Shown here: positions 17,752 to 26,811 of the stretch, in pieces
Layout: each line of letters starts with the position of its first letter
Numbering within the stretch: the first letter of the stretch is position 1
Assembly: GCF_000633595.2 (NCBI RefSeq)
Contig: NZ_JIBU02000045.1
Coordinates: forward strand, 1 to 64,000
DNA from: Clostridium drakei
GTDB lineage: Bacteria > Bacillota > Clostridia > Clostridiales > Clostridiaceae
Direction: 5' to 3'
Length of the DNA stretch: 64,000 nt
The notes under the pieces: model-generated
Told to the model about the DNA's origin: nothing
The model's input: only the letters and a program-made list of their open reading frames with translations
Databases searched by the model: none
Program-made: the position numbers and the translations under genes

Positions 17752-19533
17752 TTAAGCTGTAGTGCTTTCAGATGATTTTATTTTCTTCAAATCTTTAATC
17801 CATACTTTAGCACTTTCAAATAATATAATTAATACAAGTACTATAAGTATGACAGACATACAAGCTAATAATGTTTTACCCTGAGGTATATAATTAATTA
17901 ATACATTTTCTATGCAAGCAGTTATTGTTATTACAGTTATACATATCATTGGTATAAATGTAATTAAGGCATACATTGGTTTGCCTTTCTTTATAATTAT
18001 TGTAGTACCTATAGCGAAGGCTATAGCCGATAACAATTGATTAGCAATACCGAACAAAGGCCATATTGTATTTACATTACCTGTGAATAACAGATATCCC
18101 CAACTAAACGAGATTAAAGCACTAAAGAATACAAGATTAAACCAAGATTCTTTGTTTCCAAAAGGTTTATAGAACTTAGCACATAAGTCTTGAAGTAGAT
18201 ATCTTCCTATTCTTGTACCAGAATCTATAGTAGTTAATATGAACAATGCTTCAAACATTATACAGAAATGATACCAGTAAGACATTAAGCTCTCAAGTCC
18301 TGGAAGTTTGTAAAATACGTAAGACATACCAACTGCTAAAGATACAGATCCGCCTGTTCTTCCAGCTAAGTTTTCACCAACCATTTGTGAAAGCATTGGA
18401 AGTTCTTTAGGTATCATATGAAGTTTAGCAAATGCTGCTGGTGCTGAGTTTATAGCAAAATAATCAGCTGTTGGCAGGCAAGTTGCTGCAATTAGTGCCA
18501 TTAAAGCTATAAAGGATTCAAAAAGCATAGCGCCAAAACCTATAGGAAGAATGTCACGCTCATTAGCTATAAGCTTAGGGGTTGTACCTGTACTTATTAA
18601 TGCGTGGAATCCAGATAAAGCACCACAGGCTATTGTAATAAATAAGAATGGGAATACTTTACCAGGAACTACAGGACCTCCACCATTTACAAAGTTAGTA
18701 ACAGCTGGCATTTGGATAGTTGGTCTAACAAATATTATACCTATTACTAAGAATCCAATAACACCAATTTTCATGTATGTGCTTAGATAATCTCTAGGAA
18801 GTAATAGAAGCCATACAGGAAGAGCTGCTGCAAGAAAACCATATATTGCAAGTATTAAAGACATTTGCTTAGCATTAAAAGTTAAATATGGTGCTAAGGC
18901 AGTATGTTGAATATATGGACCTGCAATAACTCCAACCATTATAAGAACCATACCAATAATTGTAGCTTCAAGAATTTTGCCAGGTCTTAAAAATTTTAAA
19001 TACAAACCAACTAAGAAAGCAACCGGAATAGTAAAACCAACTGTAAAAGTACCCCATGGACTGTTGTAAAGCGAGTTAACAACTGGTAGTCCAAGACCAG
19101 CCATAGCAATTATTAATATAAATAATACAGCGATAGAAGTAACAAATCCCATTCGATTTCCAAGATTTGTTCTAGCAATTTCAGCAATGGATTCTCCATC
19201 GTGTCTAACTGATGCAAATAGTAGCACCATATCATGTACAGCACCAGCAAGTGCACCTCCAATTAGAATCCATAGTGTTCCAGGAAGATAACCAAACTGT
19301 GCGGCAAGAACAGGTCCAATAAGTGGTCCAGCTCCAGCAATTGCTGCAAAATGGTGACCAAAAAGCACTAGCTTATTGGTAGGGACATAATCACGTCCAT
19401 CTTCATGTGTTTTAGATGGGACTTCTCTAGTTTCATCTAAAACTAATACTTTAGCAGCTATCCATGATCCATAAAATCTGTAAGCTAAAATTAATACAAG
19501 TGCACCGATAATAACAAGTACGATCGAATTCAT
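17752..19533 (-). CDS. cstA: CstA-family carbon starvation protein, probable pyruvate transporter
   Basis: The 593-residue polytopic membrane protein is a CstA/BtsT-family carrier with about 15 hydrophobic helices. Family hallmarks visible are KTHEDGRDYVPTNK, LFGHHFAAIAGAGPLIGPVLAAQ, HDGESIAEIAR, ISTGTTPKLIANERD and DSGTRIGRYLLQD. In E. coli, BtsT and CstA take up pyruvate, BtsT under the LytS/LytR-type system BtsSR. Here the gene is divergent from just such a two-component system, supporting the same job. ATG 19533 is preceded by AAGGGGGG. Direct repeats about 130-160 bp upstream may be the regulator's binding site. Other small substrates (for example peptides) have been proposed for the family. 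Confidence 0.9.
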   Translation of the reverse strand: MNSIVLVIIGALVLILAYRFYGSWIAAKVLVLDETREVPSKTHEDGRDYVPTNKLVLFGHHFAAIAGAGPLIGPVLAAQFGYLPGTLWILIGGALAGAVHDMVLLFASVRHDGESIAEIARTNLGNRMGFVTSIAVLFILIIAMAGLGLPVVNSLYNSPWGTFTVGFTIPVAFLVGLYLKFLRPGKILEATIIGMVLIMVGVIAGPYIQHTALAPYLTFNAKQMSLILAIYGFLAAALPVWLLLLPRDYLSTYMKIGVIGFLVIGIIFVRPTIQMPAVTNFVNGGGPVVPGKVFPFLFITIACGALSGFHALISTGTTPKLIANERDILPIGFGAMLFESFIALMALIAATCLPTADYFAINSAPAAFAKLHMIPKELPMLSQMVGENLAGRTGGSVSLAVGMSYVFYKLPGLESLMSYWYHFCIMFEALFILTTIDSGTRIGRYLLQDLCAKFYKPFGNKESWFNLVFFSALISFSWGYLLFTGNVNTIWPLFGIANQLLSAIAFAIGTTIIIKKGKPMYALITFIPMICITVITITACIENVLINYIPQGKTLLACMSVILIVLVLIILFESAKVWIKDLKKIKSSESTTA

Positions 19534-19663
19534 AGTATAAGGCCCCCCTTAATTAATAATATTATTTTTGCAAACCTTTACAATAAAATAAAAGATTACA
19601 AGAAAATAATATAACATTCTGGAGAAAAAAAAATGTATATATGGTTGAAAGATAAAAAAAAGG

Positions 19664-19693
19664 AGGTGTATGGTAAAATATGATAGGTGTTTG
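19664..19693 (-). promoter_or_regulatory. Paired 9-bp direct repeats, candidate LytTR-regulator site for cstA
   Basis: On the minus strand CAAACACCT and CATACACCT are spaced by 12 bp (21-bp period). LytTR-domain regulators typically bind two 9-bp direct repeats with 12-13 bp between them. The site lies in the divergent intergenic region, upstream of cstA, where the -35 box is poor, as expected of an activated promoter. Confidence 0.5.
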
Positions 19694-19819
19694 ACATGAT
19701 AAAAAAAGAATAATCTGAAAATTAAAATGCATTTTTATTTGATCAATATTAGGCATTGCATTTATACCTTCCTTTAAAGTAGTATAATAATATACTTAAA
19801 TAAAAGGAGGTGAATAAAA

Positions 19820-21466
19820 TTGATATATGTGCAATTATTGGAACGTATGGCACTGATTGCTCTAGCAGCATATATATATAATCAATTGCATATGTTTAAA
19901 AATTTGATTAAGGATGAATTCAAGATTACAGATAAAATAATTATGATTATATTTTTTTGTTCATTATCAATAATAGGAACATATACAGGAATAAGTTTGG
20001 AACCTTATGCCATAGCAAATACTAGACCTATAGGAGCAATAGTAGCAGGATATGTTGGTGGGCCAGTTATTGGAATAATAGTAGGTATAATAGCAGGTAC
20101 ACATAGGTACTTTATGGGTGGATATACTGCTTTAGCTTGTGGAATTGCAACAGTAATAGAGGGAATTACAGGAGCTTTAGCAAGAAAGTATTCAAAAAAT
20201 GGTGATTTTAGTGTAAAAAGTGGATTTATAGGTGCAATTGTAGCTGAGATGCTGCAGATGGTAATGCTGCTGATTTTTGCAAGACCTCTACCAGATGCGG
20301 CAAGTTTAGTAAAATTTATAGCTTTACCTATGATAACGATAAATTCTATAGGAGTAATTATTTTCTTAAATATAATACAGAATGCAAGAGATGAATATAA
20401 TAGAATTGGAGCTATTCAAACTCAAAAAGTGTTAAAAATTGCAAAAAAAACTATGGATTACATGAGGCAAGGATTAAATCAAAATACTGCAAAAAGTATA
20501 TCAAAAATTATATATGAGACAACAGATACTAAAGGAGTATTCATAGGAGATAAGAAAGAGTTTCTTAGCTATTGTGGTAGAGGTGTTGATGAAGAAAAGT
20601 TGAAAATGAAATTGAAGGTATATTATGAAACTCCAGATTATAGTTTAATTAAATTTATAAGTAATAATAAACCTACATTTTTTGTATGTGCTCCATTTTT
20701 AATATCTAATACTAGCTTTGAAGGAGTTTTAGGGCTAGAAGTTGATTTAGGAAAGGAAAATGACAAATATGTATGGAAATTTGTTAAAGAATTAAGTGAA
20801 TTACTTTCTACTCAAATAGAATTATATAAAGTAAATAAGCTAGCAGAAGAGGCTTCTACTGCTGAATTTAGAGCTTTAAGATCTCAGATACAGCCACATT
20901 TCTTATTTAATGCTTTAAATACAATATCCTCTTTTTGTAGAACTAATCCTTTAAAGGCTAAAGAATTGATTATAGATTTGTCTAATTATTTTAGACAAAC
21001 TCTTAAAAGAGAAGAAGATTTTGTTTCGTTGAAAGATGAACTCGAATTTATACAATCTTATTTATCTATAGAAAAAGCTAGATTTGGAGAAAGACTTAAA
21101 ATCATTATAGATATACCAGAAAACCTAATGAATATTAAAATGCCTGTATTTATGCTTCAACCTATAATAGAAAATTCTATTAAACATGGGATATTGCCTA
21201 AGCCTTTAGGAGGATCTGTTTTTGTTAAAGCTAATTGCTGTGGTGAAGAAGTGATATTTTTAATTGAGGATACAGGAGTTGGTATGGATGAAGAAACATT
21301 AAATCAGATTGTAAATAATTGGCCAGGCATAGGACTTAAAAATGTAAATGAAAGATTAAAATTATTATACGGAGAAGATTATGGCTTGAAAATAGATACA
21401 AACATAGATAAGGGTACTAAAGTCCAATTTTTAATACCAAAGGAGGTAAAATCTGTCGATGGATAA
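19820..21466 (+). CDS. LytS/BtsS-type sensor histidine kinase (5TM-LYT, GAF-like, His kinase)
   Basis: The 548-residue kinase starts with a 5TM-LYT membrane sensor (about residues 1-190, including the NTRPIGAIVAGYVGGP loop). Next come a GAF-like region (about 205-335), the His-kinase dimerisation box QIQPHFLFNALNTI with phospho-acceptor His360, and an HATPase domain (IIENSIKHG; EDTGVGMDEE). This architecture is that of LytS, YpdA and BtsS; BtsS senses extracellular pyruvate. Translation starts at TTG 19820 with AAAAGGAGG nine bases upstream. It overlaps the response-regulator gene by 8 bp. Divergence from cstA suggests a pyruvate-sensing system; this is inference. Confidence 0.9.
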   Translation: MIYVQLLERMALIALAAYIYNQLHMFKNLIKDEFKITDKIIMIIFFCSLSIIGTYTGISLEPYAIANTRPIGAIVAGYVGGPVIGIIVGIIAGTHRYFMGGYTALACGIATVIEGITGALARKYSKNGDFSVKSGFIGAIVAEMLQMVMLLIFARPLPDAASLVKFIALPMITINSIGVIIFLNIIQNARDEYNRIGAIQTQKVLKIAKKTMDYMRQGLNQNTAKSISKIIYETTDTKGVFIGDKKEFLSYCGRGVDEEKLKMKLKVYYETPDYSLIKFISNNKPTFFVCAPFLISNTSFEGVLGLEVDLGKENDKYVWKFVKELSELLSTQIELYKVNKLAEEASTAEFRALRSQIQPHFLFNALNTISSFCRTNPLKAKELIIDLSNYFRQTLKREEDFVSLKDELEFIQSYLSIEKARFGERLKIIIDIPENLMNIKMPVFMLQPIIENSIKHGILPKPLGGSVFVKANCCGEEVIFLIEDTGVGMDEETLNQIVNNWPGIGLKNVNERLKLLYGEDYGLKIDTNIDKGTKVQFLIPKEVKSVDG

Positions 21467-22229
21467 AATAAAATGTGTTGTGTTAGAAGACGAAATTCCA
21501 GCAGCAGAAGAACTTAAATATATATTATCTCAACATGAATTAATAGATATAGTAGGAATTGGTTATGATGGCGTTAGTGGACTAGAACTTATTAAAAATA
21601 AAGAGCCTGAGGCTGTTTTTATGGATATAAATATGCCGCTCCAAAATGGAATAGAACTTGCAAGAAAGGTTAGAGAATTTAATGAAAACATATATATAAT
21701 TTTTGTTACAGCCTATGAGGAACATGCGGTACAAGCTTTTGAAGTAAATGCACTTGATTATATTTTAAAACCATTTGATGAGAAAAGGATAGATATTACT
21801 GTAAAAAGATTAGTAAATAAATTTAAAAATAAAACTATAGATGAAGAAAAACTTCCTGATATTATAAACGATATAATAAATAAAATCGATAAAGAAGAAA
21901 GAATTGTAAAGAAAATACCTTGTGAAAAAAACGGAAAAATTGTATTAGTAAACATAAAAGACATATACTATTGTTACATAAAAGATGAAAAAACTTATGT
22001 TAAAGCTAAAGATGGTACATATTTAGTTGGTTTTACACTTCAACAAATAGAAGGAAAAACTGATTTTTTTAGAGCTCATAGAAGTTATTTAGTGAATATG
22101 GACAATATCAAGGAATTATACTCTTGGTTTAATGGTACTTATAAGTTAGTAATGGATGATAATAATAGATCAGAAATACCTATAAGTCGTAACAATGTGA
22201 AGAAGTTAAAAGAGATAATTGGAATTTAG
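21459..22229 (+). CDS. LytR/BtsR-type response regulator (REC-LytTR)
   Basis: The 256-residue protein has a receiver domain (acidic pair E10/D11, phospho-acceptor Asp56 in FMDINMP, and the conserved Lys in LKPFDEKR) and a C-terminal LytTR DNA-binding domain from about residue 150 (IPCEKNGKIVLVNIKDIYYCY, FFRAHRSYLVNMDNI). It is the partner of the upstream LytS-type kinase, with overlapping genes. The expected target is the divergent cstA gene, where suitable paired repeats exist. An AAAGGAGG site precedes ATG 21459. Confidence 0.92.
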   Translation: MDKIKCVVLEDEIPAAEELKYILSQHELIDIVGIGYDGVSGLELIKNKEPEAVFMDINMPLQNGIELARKVREFNENIYIIFVTAYEEHAVQAFEVNALDYILKPFDEKRIDITVKRLVNKFKNKTIDEEKLPDIINDIINKIDKEERIVKKIPCEKNGKIVLVNIKDIYYCYIKDEKTYVKAKDGTYLVGFTLQQIEGKTDFFRAHRSYLVNMDNIKELYSWFNGTYKLVMDDNNRSEIPISRNNVKKLKEIIGI

Positions 22230-22262
22230 AACAAATGAAAATTTAGATTAATTGGTGATTAT

Positions 22263-23903
22263 ATGAAGTTTGAAAGATTATCTATGAAAATAAAATTAAC
22301 CATATTTTTTGCTTTACTCTCAGTTATTTTATTTGTATCAGTAGGCTTGTTATTTTTTGAAAGTAATAAAAAAATTGTAATAGATGCTAAACAAAAAGAA
22401 TTTAAAACCCTTTCTAAGGAAACAGCAAATAAAATAGAAAGATTTTTCTTTGAAAGATATGGTGATATAGAAGTAATGTGTAATTCATCCATATTGAATA
22501 GAAATGACATAGATGAAAACATTAAGTTGGGGTATATAAAAAGTGTTAGAAATGCATACAAAACATACGAATATATTTTAACTACAGATAATTATGGAAA
22601 TATAAAAACTATTTCAGGTAATTTAAAAGGAGATTATAACTATAAAAAATGGATAGATAATGCTAGGAATAATGAATTTTTTGTATCGGATTTTACTTAT
22701 ATCCCACAAGAAAAAGCATATTTTATTTATTTTATAGCACCTATAAAAGATGATACAGGTTCAGTAACTGGTAAGATAGTAGAAAAAGTAGAACTTGATT
22801 CCATAACGGATATAGTGAAAAATGTTGGTCTGGATAAATCTGGGAGCGCTTATCTTGTTTCAAATAATGGAAGCTATATATTATATAATAGGAAAAACAA
22901 TCCTCACATAAATTTAAATGCAGAACAAGGAAAGGTATACTATAATGAATATGATGGACGTAAATTTGTATATACTTTTTATCCAATAAAAAAATATGAA
23001 ACTCAAAAAAATACTTGGTATCTTGTGATAGAACAGCCTGAAAAGGATGCTTTTGAAGTTAGCTACAACTTAAGAAATTTTACTTTGGTTGTAATTATAA
23101 TTTCTATATTTATAATATTTATTGTAGCACTTATAGCTTCTGAAAAGATAACAAAACCATTTAAAATAATGAATTTAAACTTAGAATCTATGGAACAAAG
23201 AGTTATAAAGATCTCTAATGAATTAGAGATAAGTGTGATGCGAGCCAAAAGTTTAGAAGCTTTAGCAACTATGTCTGCAGGTATGGCACATGAAATAAGA
23301 AATCCATTAACATCTATAAGTGGATATGCTCAATATATTCAATTAGAATTATCAGAAGATAATAAACTTCAAGAGGATATATCCATAATAATTAATGAAG
23401 TTGATAGATTAAATAGAATTGTAGATAGGTTTTTAAGTTTTGCTAGACCTAAGGAGTTAAGTTTAAAATCAGAAAGTATAAATGATATAGTAGAAGATGT
23501 CAAAAAAATATTAAGTAATGATACGTGTTGCAATAATATAAAGTTAAATGTTAATTTAAATAAAGTACCTAATATATTAATGGATAGAGACCAAATATAC
23601 CAAGTAATACTTAATATAGCCATTAATGGTGTTCAATCTATGCCATATGGAGGAAGTTTAACTATAAATACAGGGTATATAAAAATGTCAAAAATAATTT
23701 TTGTGGATATAGAAGATACTGGAGTTGGAATATCAACTGAAGATTATGATAAAATATTTCAACCATTTTTTACTACTAAAGATAAAGGAGTTGGATTAGG
23801 ACTTCCTATTTGTTTAAGAATAGTTGAAAATCATAATGGATTTATTGAAGTTGCTAGTAATGGAAAAAAAGGTACAAAGTTTACTATAAAAATTCCAATG
23901 TGA
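22263..23903 (+). CDS. NtrB-like membrane sensor histidine kinase with extracytoplasmic Cache-type domain
   Basis: The 546-residue kinase has one membrane helix at about 11-32, an extracytoplasmic dCache-like sensor region (34-265), a second helix at about 273-292, then HisKA with phospho-acceptor His343 (MAHEIRNPLTSISGYAQYI) and an HATPase domain (NIAINGVQSM; EDTGVGIS; GLGLPI). Such kinases pair with NtrC-type activators of sigma-54 promoters. The next gene, which begins about 24 bp after its stop, encodes that partner, and an ammonium transporter with a sigma-54 promoter follows. It may sense an external nitrogen compound, unlike cytoplasmic NtrB; the ligand is unknown. Starts at ATG 22263, where the ribosome binding site (GGTGAT) is weak. 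Confidence 0.9.
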   Translation: MKFERLSMKIKLTIFFALLSVILFVSVGLLFFESNKKIVIDAKQKEFKTLSKETANKIERFFFERYGDIEVMCNSSILNRNDIDENIKLGYIKSVRNAYKTYEYILTTDNYGNIKTISGNLKGDYNYKKWIDNARNNEFFVSDFTYIPQEKAYFIYFIAPIKDDTGSVTGKIVEKVELDSITDIVKNVGLDKSGSAYLVSNNGSYILYNRKNNPHINLNAEQGKVYYNEYDGRKFVYTFYPIKKYETQKNTWYLVIEQPEKDAFEVSYNLRNFTLVVIIISIFIIFIVALIASEKITKPFKIMNLNLESMEQRVIKISNELEISVMRAKSLEALATMSAGMAHEIRNPLTSISGYAQYIQLELSEDNKLQEDISIIINEVDRLNRIVDRFLSFARPKELSLKSESINDIVEDVKKILSNDTCCNNIKLNVNLNKVPNILMDRDQIYQVILNIAINGVQSMPYGGSLTINTGYIKMSKIIFVDIEDTGVGISTEDYDKIFQPFFTTKDKGVGLGLPICLRIVENHNGFIEVASNGKKGTKFTIKIPM

Positions 23904-23926
23904 TGTATATTAAGGTAGGAGATTTT

Positions 23927-25255
23927 ATGTTAGAAGTTAGTATTTTAATTGCAGATGATGAAATAAATGTTACTAAATTATTGGAAAAGGTTCTTGTGAA
24001 AGAAGGATATAATACATATATAGCTTCTTGTGGTAGTGAAGCTTTAAATATAATACATAATCATCATATAGATATTGTAATCACTGATATTAAGATGCCA
24101 GGAATGAGTGGTATAGAGCTTTTAAGTGAAATAAAGCTAATGGATCCAAGTATAGAGGTAATATTAATTACAGCTTTTGCTACTATGAACACTGCAATAG
24201 AAGCTTTGAAAATGGGTGCTAGAGATTATATAACAAAACCTTTTAATTTAAAGGATGTAATTGAATCAATAAAGAATATAGCTGGAGGCAGTAAAGTATT
24301 ACAACAATTAGAGCCTATAGATAATTATTTTTTAAGTAAAAGTAAAGGTATGGAAGAAATTCTTCGCCTTATAAAGCAGATAGCGGATACTAAAACTACT
24401 ATAATGATATATGGAGAAACTGGAACAGGTAAAGGGTTAGCGGCACAAGCTTTGCATAATCTAAGTTGTAGAAAAAACGAACCTTTCATAAAAGTAAATT
24501 GTGCAGCTATACCAGAAACTTTATTAGAAAGTGAGTTATTTGGGTATGAAAAAGGTGCATTTACAGGAGCAGTTGTAAATAAGCCAGGAAGATTTGAGTT
24601 AGCCAATGGAGGAACTATATTTTTAGATGAGATAGGAGATATTACACCTCTTATGCAGGTGAAATTGCTAAAGGTAATGCAGGAAAAAGAATTTGAAAGA
24701 TTGGGTGGAATAAAAACAATAAAAACCGATGTTAGAATTATAGCTGCTACCAATAAAAACTTAGAAGATATGGTCAATGAAGGACTTTTTAGACAGGATT
24801 TATATTATAGATTGAATGTAGTACCAATAAAGATGCCGCCACTTAGAGAAAGAAAAGAAGATATACCTTCTTTAGTTGAATATTTTTTAAAAAAATGTTC
24901 TTATTCGTCTGAAAAAAGAAAGAAAAATATCTCAAAAGATGCACTAATGCAACTCATAAAGTATAATTGGCCAGGAAATATAAGGGAATTAGAAAATGTA
25001 ATTGAGAGATGTGTAGTGATAACTAATTTAGAGGTTATAGATGTAAACGATATTCCAAAATATATATGGGAATCAGATAAATGTGATGGTGTTAATCAAG
25101 GAAAATTAAATGATGTAGTAGATGTAGCTGAGAAGAATATTATAATTAAAGCTTTAGAAGAGTGTGAAGGAAATAAGACTAAGGCATCTGAAATGCTAGG
25201 TATAAGTAGAAGATCTTTACATAGAAAAATAAGTAAGTATAATATAGAAGATTAG
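23927..25255 (+). CDS. NtrC-family sigma-54-dependent response regulator
   Basis: The 442-residue activator has a receiver domain (D10/D11, phospho-acceptor Asp54), an AAA+ domain (Walker A GETGTGKG, sigma-54-contacting GAFTGA loop, Walker B-like FLDEIGDI, GNIRELENVIER) and a Fis-type helix-turn-helix at the C-terminus (NKTKASEMLGISRRSLHRKI). I place the start at ATG 23927 with AGGAG five bases before; the frame is open to a GTG at 23900 that overlaps the kinase stop and lacks a ribosome binding site. Partner: the upstream histidine kinase. The best visible target is the sigma-54 promoter of the ammonium transporter gene immediately downstream. Confidence 0.94.
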   Translation: MLEVSILIADDEINVTKLLEKVLVKEGYNTYIASCGSEALNIIHNHHIDIVITDIKMPGMSGIELLSEIKLMDPSIEVILITAFATMNTAIEALKMGARDYITKPFNLKDVIESIKNIAGGSKVLQQLEPIDNYFLSKSKGMEEILRLIKQIADTKTTIMIYGETGTGKGLAAQALHNLSCRKNEPFIKVNCAAIPETLLESELFGYEKGAFTGAVVNKPGRFELANGGTIFLDEIGDITPLMQVKLLKVMQEKEFERLGGIKTIKTDVRIIAATNKNLEDMVNEGLFRQDLYYRLNVVPIKMPPLRERKEDIPSLVEYFLKKCSYSSEKRKKNISKDALMQLIKYNWPGNIRELENVIERCVVITNLEVIDVNDIPKYIWESDKCDGVNQGKLNDVVDVAEKNIIIKALEECEGNKTKASEMLGISRRSLHRKISKYNIED

Positions 25256-25256
25256 C

Positions 25257-25304
25257 AAAATGGGACATTTGTGTCACTGTGTGACACAAATGTCCCATTT
25301 TTTA
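25257..25304 (+). terminator. Strong terminator after the NtrC-like gene
   Basis: A perfect 20-bp stem (25258-25277 with 25281-25300) with a 3-nt loop TGT and a following T run. The same palindrome, with core TGTGTCAC/GTGACACA, lies about 100-145 bp upstream of a sigma-54 promoter and could double as an enhancer. Confidence 0.95.
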
Positions 25305-25402
25305 TTTATAAAAATGTATTAATATGCAATATAAAATGTAAAAAATAATTTAATGTAAGTGGAAGTCGCATGAATACACAGAGTAAACATTTTCATAAAG
25401 AA

Positions 25403-25418
25403 TGGCATACAATTTGCT
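25403..25418 (+). promoter_or_regulatory. Sigma-54 (-24/-12) promoter of amt
   Basis: TGGCATACAATTTGCT matches the sigma-54 consensus TGGCAY-N5-TTGCW, with exactly 10 bp between the invariant GG and GC. It lies 56 bp upstream of the amt start, directly downstream of the NtrC-like activator gene. Confidence 0.85.
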
Positions 25419-25473
25419 ATAAATAGCTAGGTATCAATAATTAAACTATATTACCTAAGGAGGAATTTAGAAA

Positions 25474-26703
25474 ATGACAAATATTAACGCAGGAGATACA
25501 GCATTAGTACTTATAAGTGCAGCATTAGTATGCTTAATGACTCCAGGTTTAGCATTTTTTTATGGAGGACTAGTAAGAAAGAAGAATGTTTTAACCATTA
25601 TGATGCAAAATTTTATATCTATGGGCATAGTTACATTTATATGGGTATTTGGAGGCTTTAGCTTAGCATTTTCAGGAGATATCGGAGGAATTATAGGAAA
25701 TTTTAAGTATTTTGTATTAAATGGAGTTGGAATGACTCCTAATCCTAGCTATGGTCCAACTATACCTTTTCTTGCATTTTTTGTTTATCAAGAAATGTTT
25801 GCAGTAATAACACCTGCTCTTATTACAGGAGCTTTTGCAGATAGAGTTAATTTTAAAAGTTATTTAAAAATCTTAGCTCTATGGAGTTTATTTGTATATG
25901 TACCAGTAACTCATTGGATATGGGGAGGAGGATTTCTTGCTAAATTAGGTGTAATAGATTTTGCTGGAGGAATTGTTGTTCATGTAACAGCAGGTGTAGC
26001 AGCTTTGGTTTCCGTTATGTATGTAGGAAAGAGAAAAATACTTTCAGAGGAAAGTACAGCTCCTCATAATATAGCTTATGTTGCTTTAGGTACAGGACTA
26101 TTATGGTTTGGATGGTTTGGATTTAATGGAGGAAGTGCTTTAGCAGCTAATGGAGTTGCAGCAATAGCATTTGCAAATACAGATATAGCAGGATCGGTAG
26201 CCATGATAATGTGGCTTTTAATATCTTGGGCACATGAAAAGAAACCAAGCATGATTGGAGCCTTAACTGGTGCAGTAGCTGGTCTTGCAACAGTAACTCC
26301 TTGTGCCGGATATATAGAACCATGGTCGGCAGTAATAGTAGGATTGCTTTCAGCAATTGTGTGCTATGCAGCAGTGCAATTAAGAGAAAAATTTGATTTA
26401 GATGATGCATTAGATGTTTGGGGGGTACATGGAGTAGGTGGAATTCTTGGATCAATACTTGTAGGAGTGTTTGCAAGTAAATCAGTAAATGGAATTAATG
26501 GCTTAATATATGGCAATGCACATCAATTTTATGTACAGTTGATAGGGGTTGCAATAGTAGCTAGTTATACTTGTGTGATAACTTTTATAATATTTAAGAT
26601 TGTAGATCTAGTTGATCCTGTAAGAGTTAATGAAAAAATAGAAATAGAAGGTCTTGATAAGGGAATACTTGGGGAAGTAGCATATGATTTTGACCTAAAA
26701 TAA
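25474..26703 (+). CDS. amt: Ammonium transporter Amt
   Basis: The 409-residue membrane protein is an Amt/MEP/Rh-family channel with eleven predicted helices. It conducts ammonium across the cytoplasmic membrane. Seen are LMTPGLAFFYGGLVRKKN, DFAGGIVVHVTAGVAALV (first pore histidine), LLWFGWFGFNGGSALAA and DDALDVWGVHGVGGILGS (second pore histidine). AAGGAGG precedes ATG 25474. Expression from a sigma-54 promoter under the adjacent NtrC-like regulator fits nitrogen-limitation control. No PII (GlnK) gene is adjacent, which is unusual because glnK often accompanies amt. Confidence 0.96.
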   Translation: MTNINAGDTALVLISAALVCLMTPGLAFFYGGLVRKKNVLTIMMQNFISMGIVTFIWVFGGFSLAFSGDIGGIIGNFKYFVLNGVGMTPNPSYGPTIPFLAFFVYQEMFAVITPALITGAFADRVNFKSYLKILALWSLFVYVPVTHWIWGGGFLAKLGVIDFAGGIVVHVTAGVAALVSVMYVGKRKILSEESTAPHNIAYVALGTGLLWFGWFGFNGGSALAANGVAAIAFANTDIAGSVAMIMWLLISWAHEKKPSMIGALTGAVAGLATVTPCAGYIEPWSAVIVGLLSAIVCYAAVQLREKFDLDDALDVWGVHGVGGILGSILVGVFASKSVNGINGLIYGNAHQFYVQLIGVAIVASYTCVITFIIFKIVDLVDPVRVNEKIEIEGLDKGILGEVAYDFDLK

Positions 26704-26708
26704 CCTGA

Positions 26709-26746
26709 TAAAAGCTTCTTGAGTTTTTAACTTAAGAGGCTTTCTT
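26709..26746 (+). terminator. Terminator after amt
   Basis: A 15-bp stem with two G-T pairs (26711-26725 with 26729-26743) and a short loop, followed by a T-rich tail. Confidence 0.75.
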
Positions 26747-26747
26747 A

Positions 26748-26776
26748 TTGACATCAAATGGAAGAATGTATAGTAT
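26748..26776 (+). promoter_or_regulatory. Candidate promoter of the thiamine-binding-family gene
   Basis: TTGACA (26748-26753) and TAGTAT (26771-26776) are 17 bp apart, about 35 bp upstream of ATG 26812. Confidence 0.65.
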
Positions 26777-26811
26777 AAAGGTATATTAAATTATTAAGGG
26801 GGATATATAAT

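Noticed and set aside
24325-24777. 150-codon open frame opposite the NtrC-like gene
   Set aside because: Overlaps the conserved AAA+ domain; no start signal.
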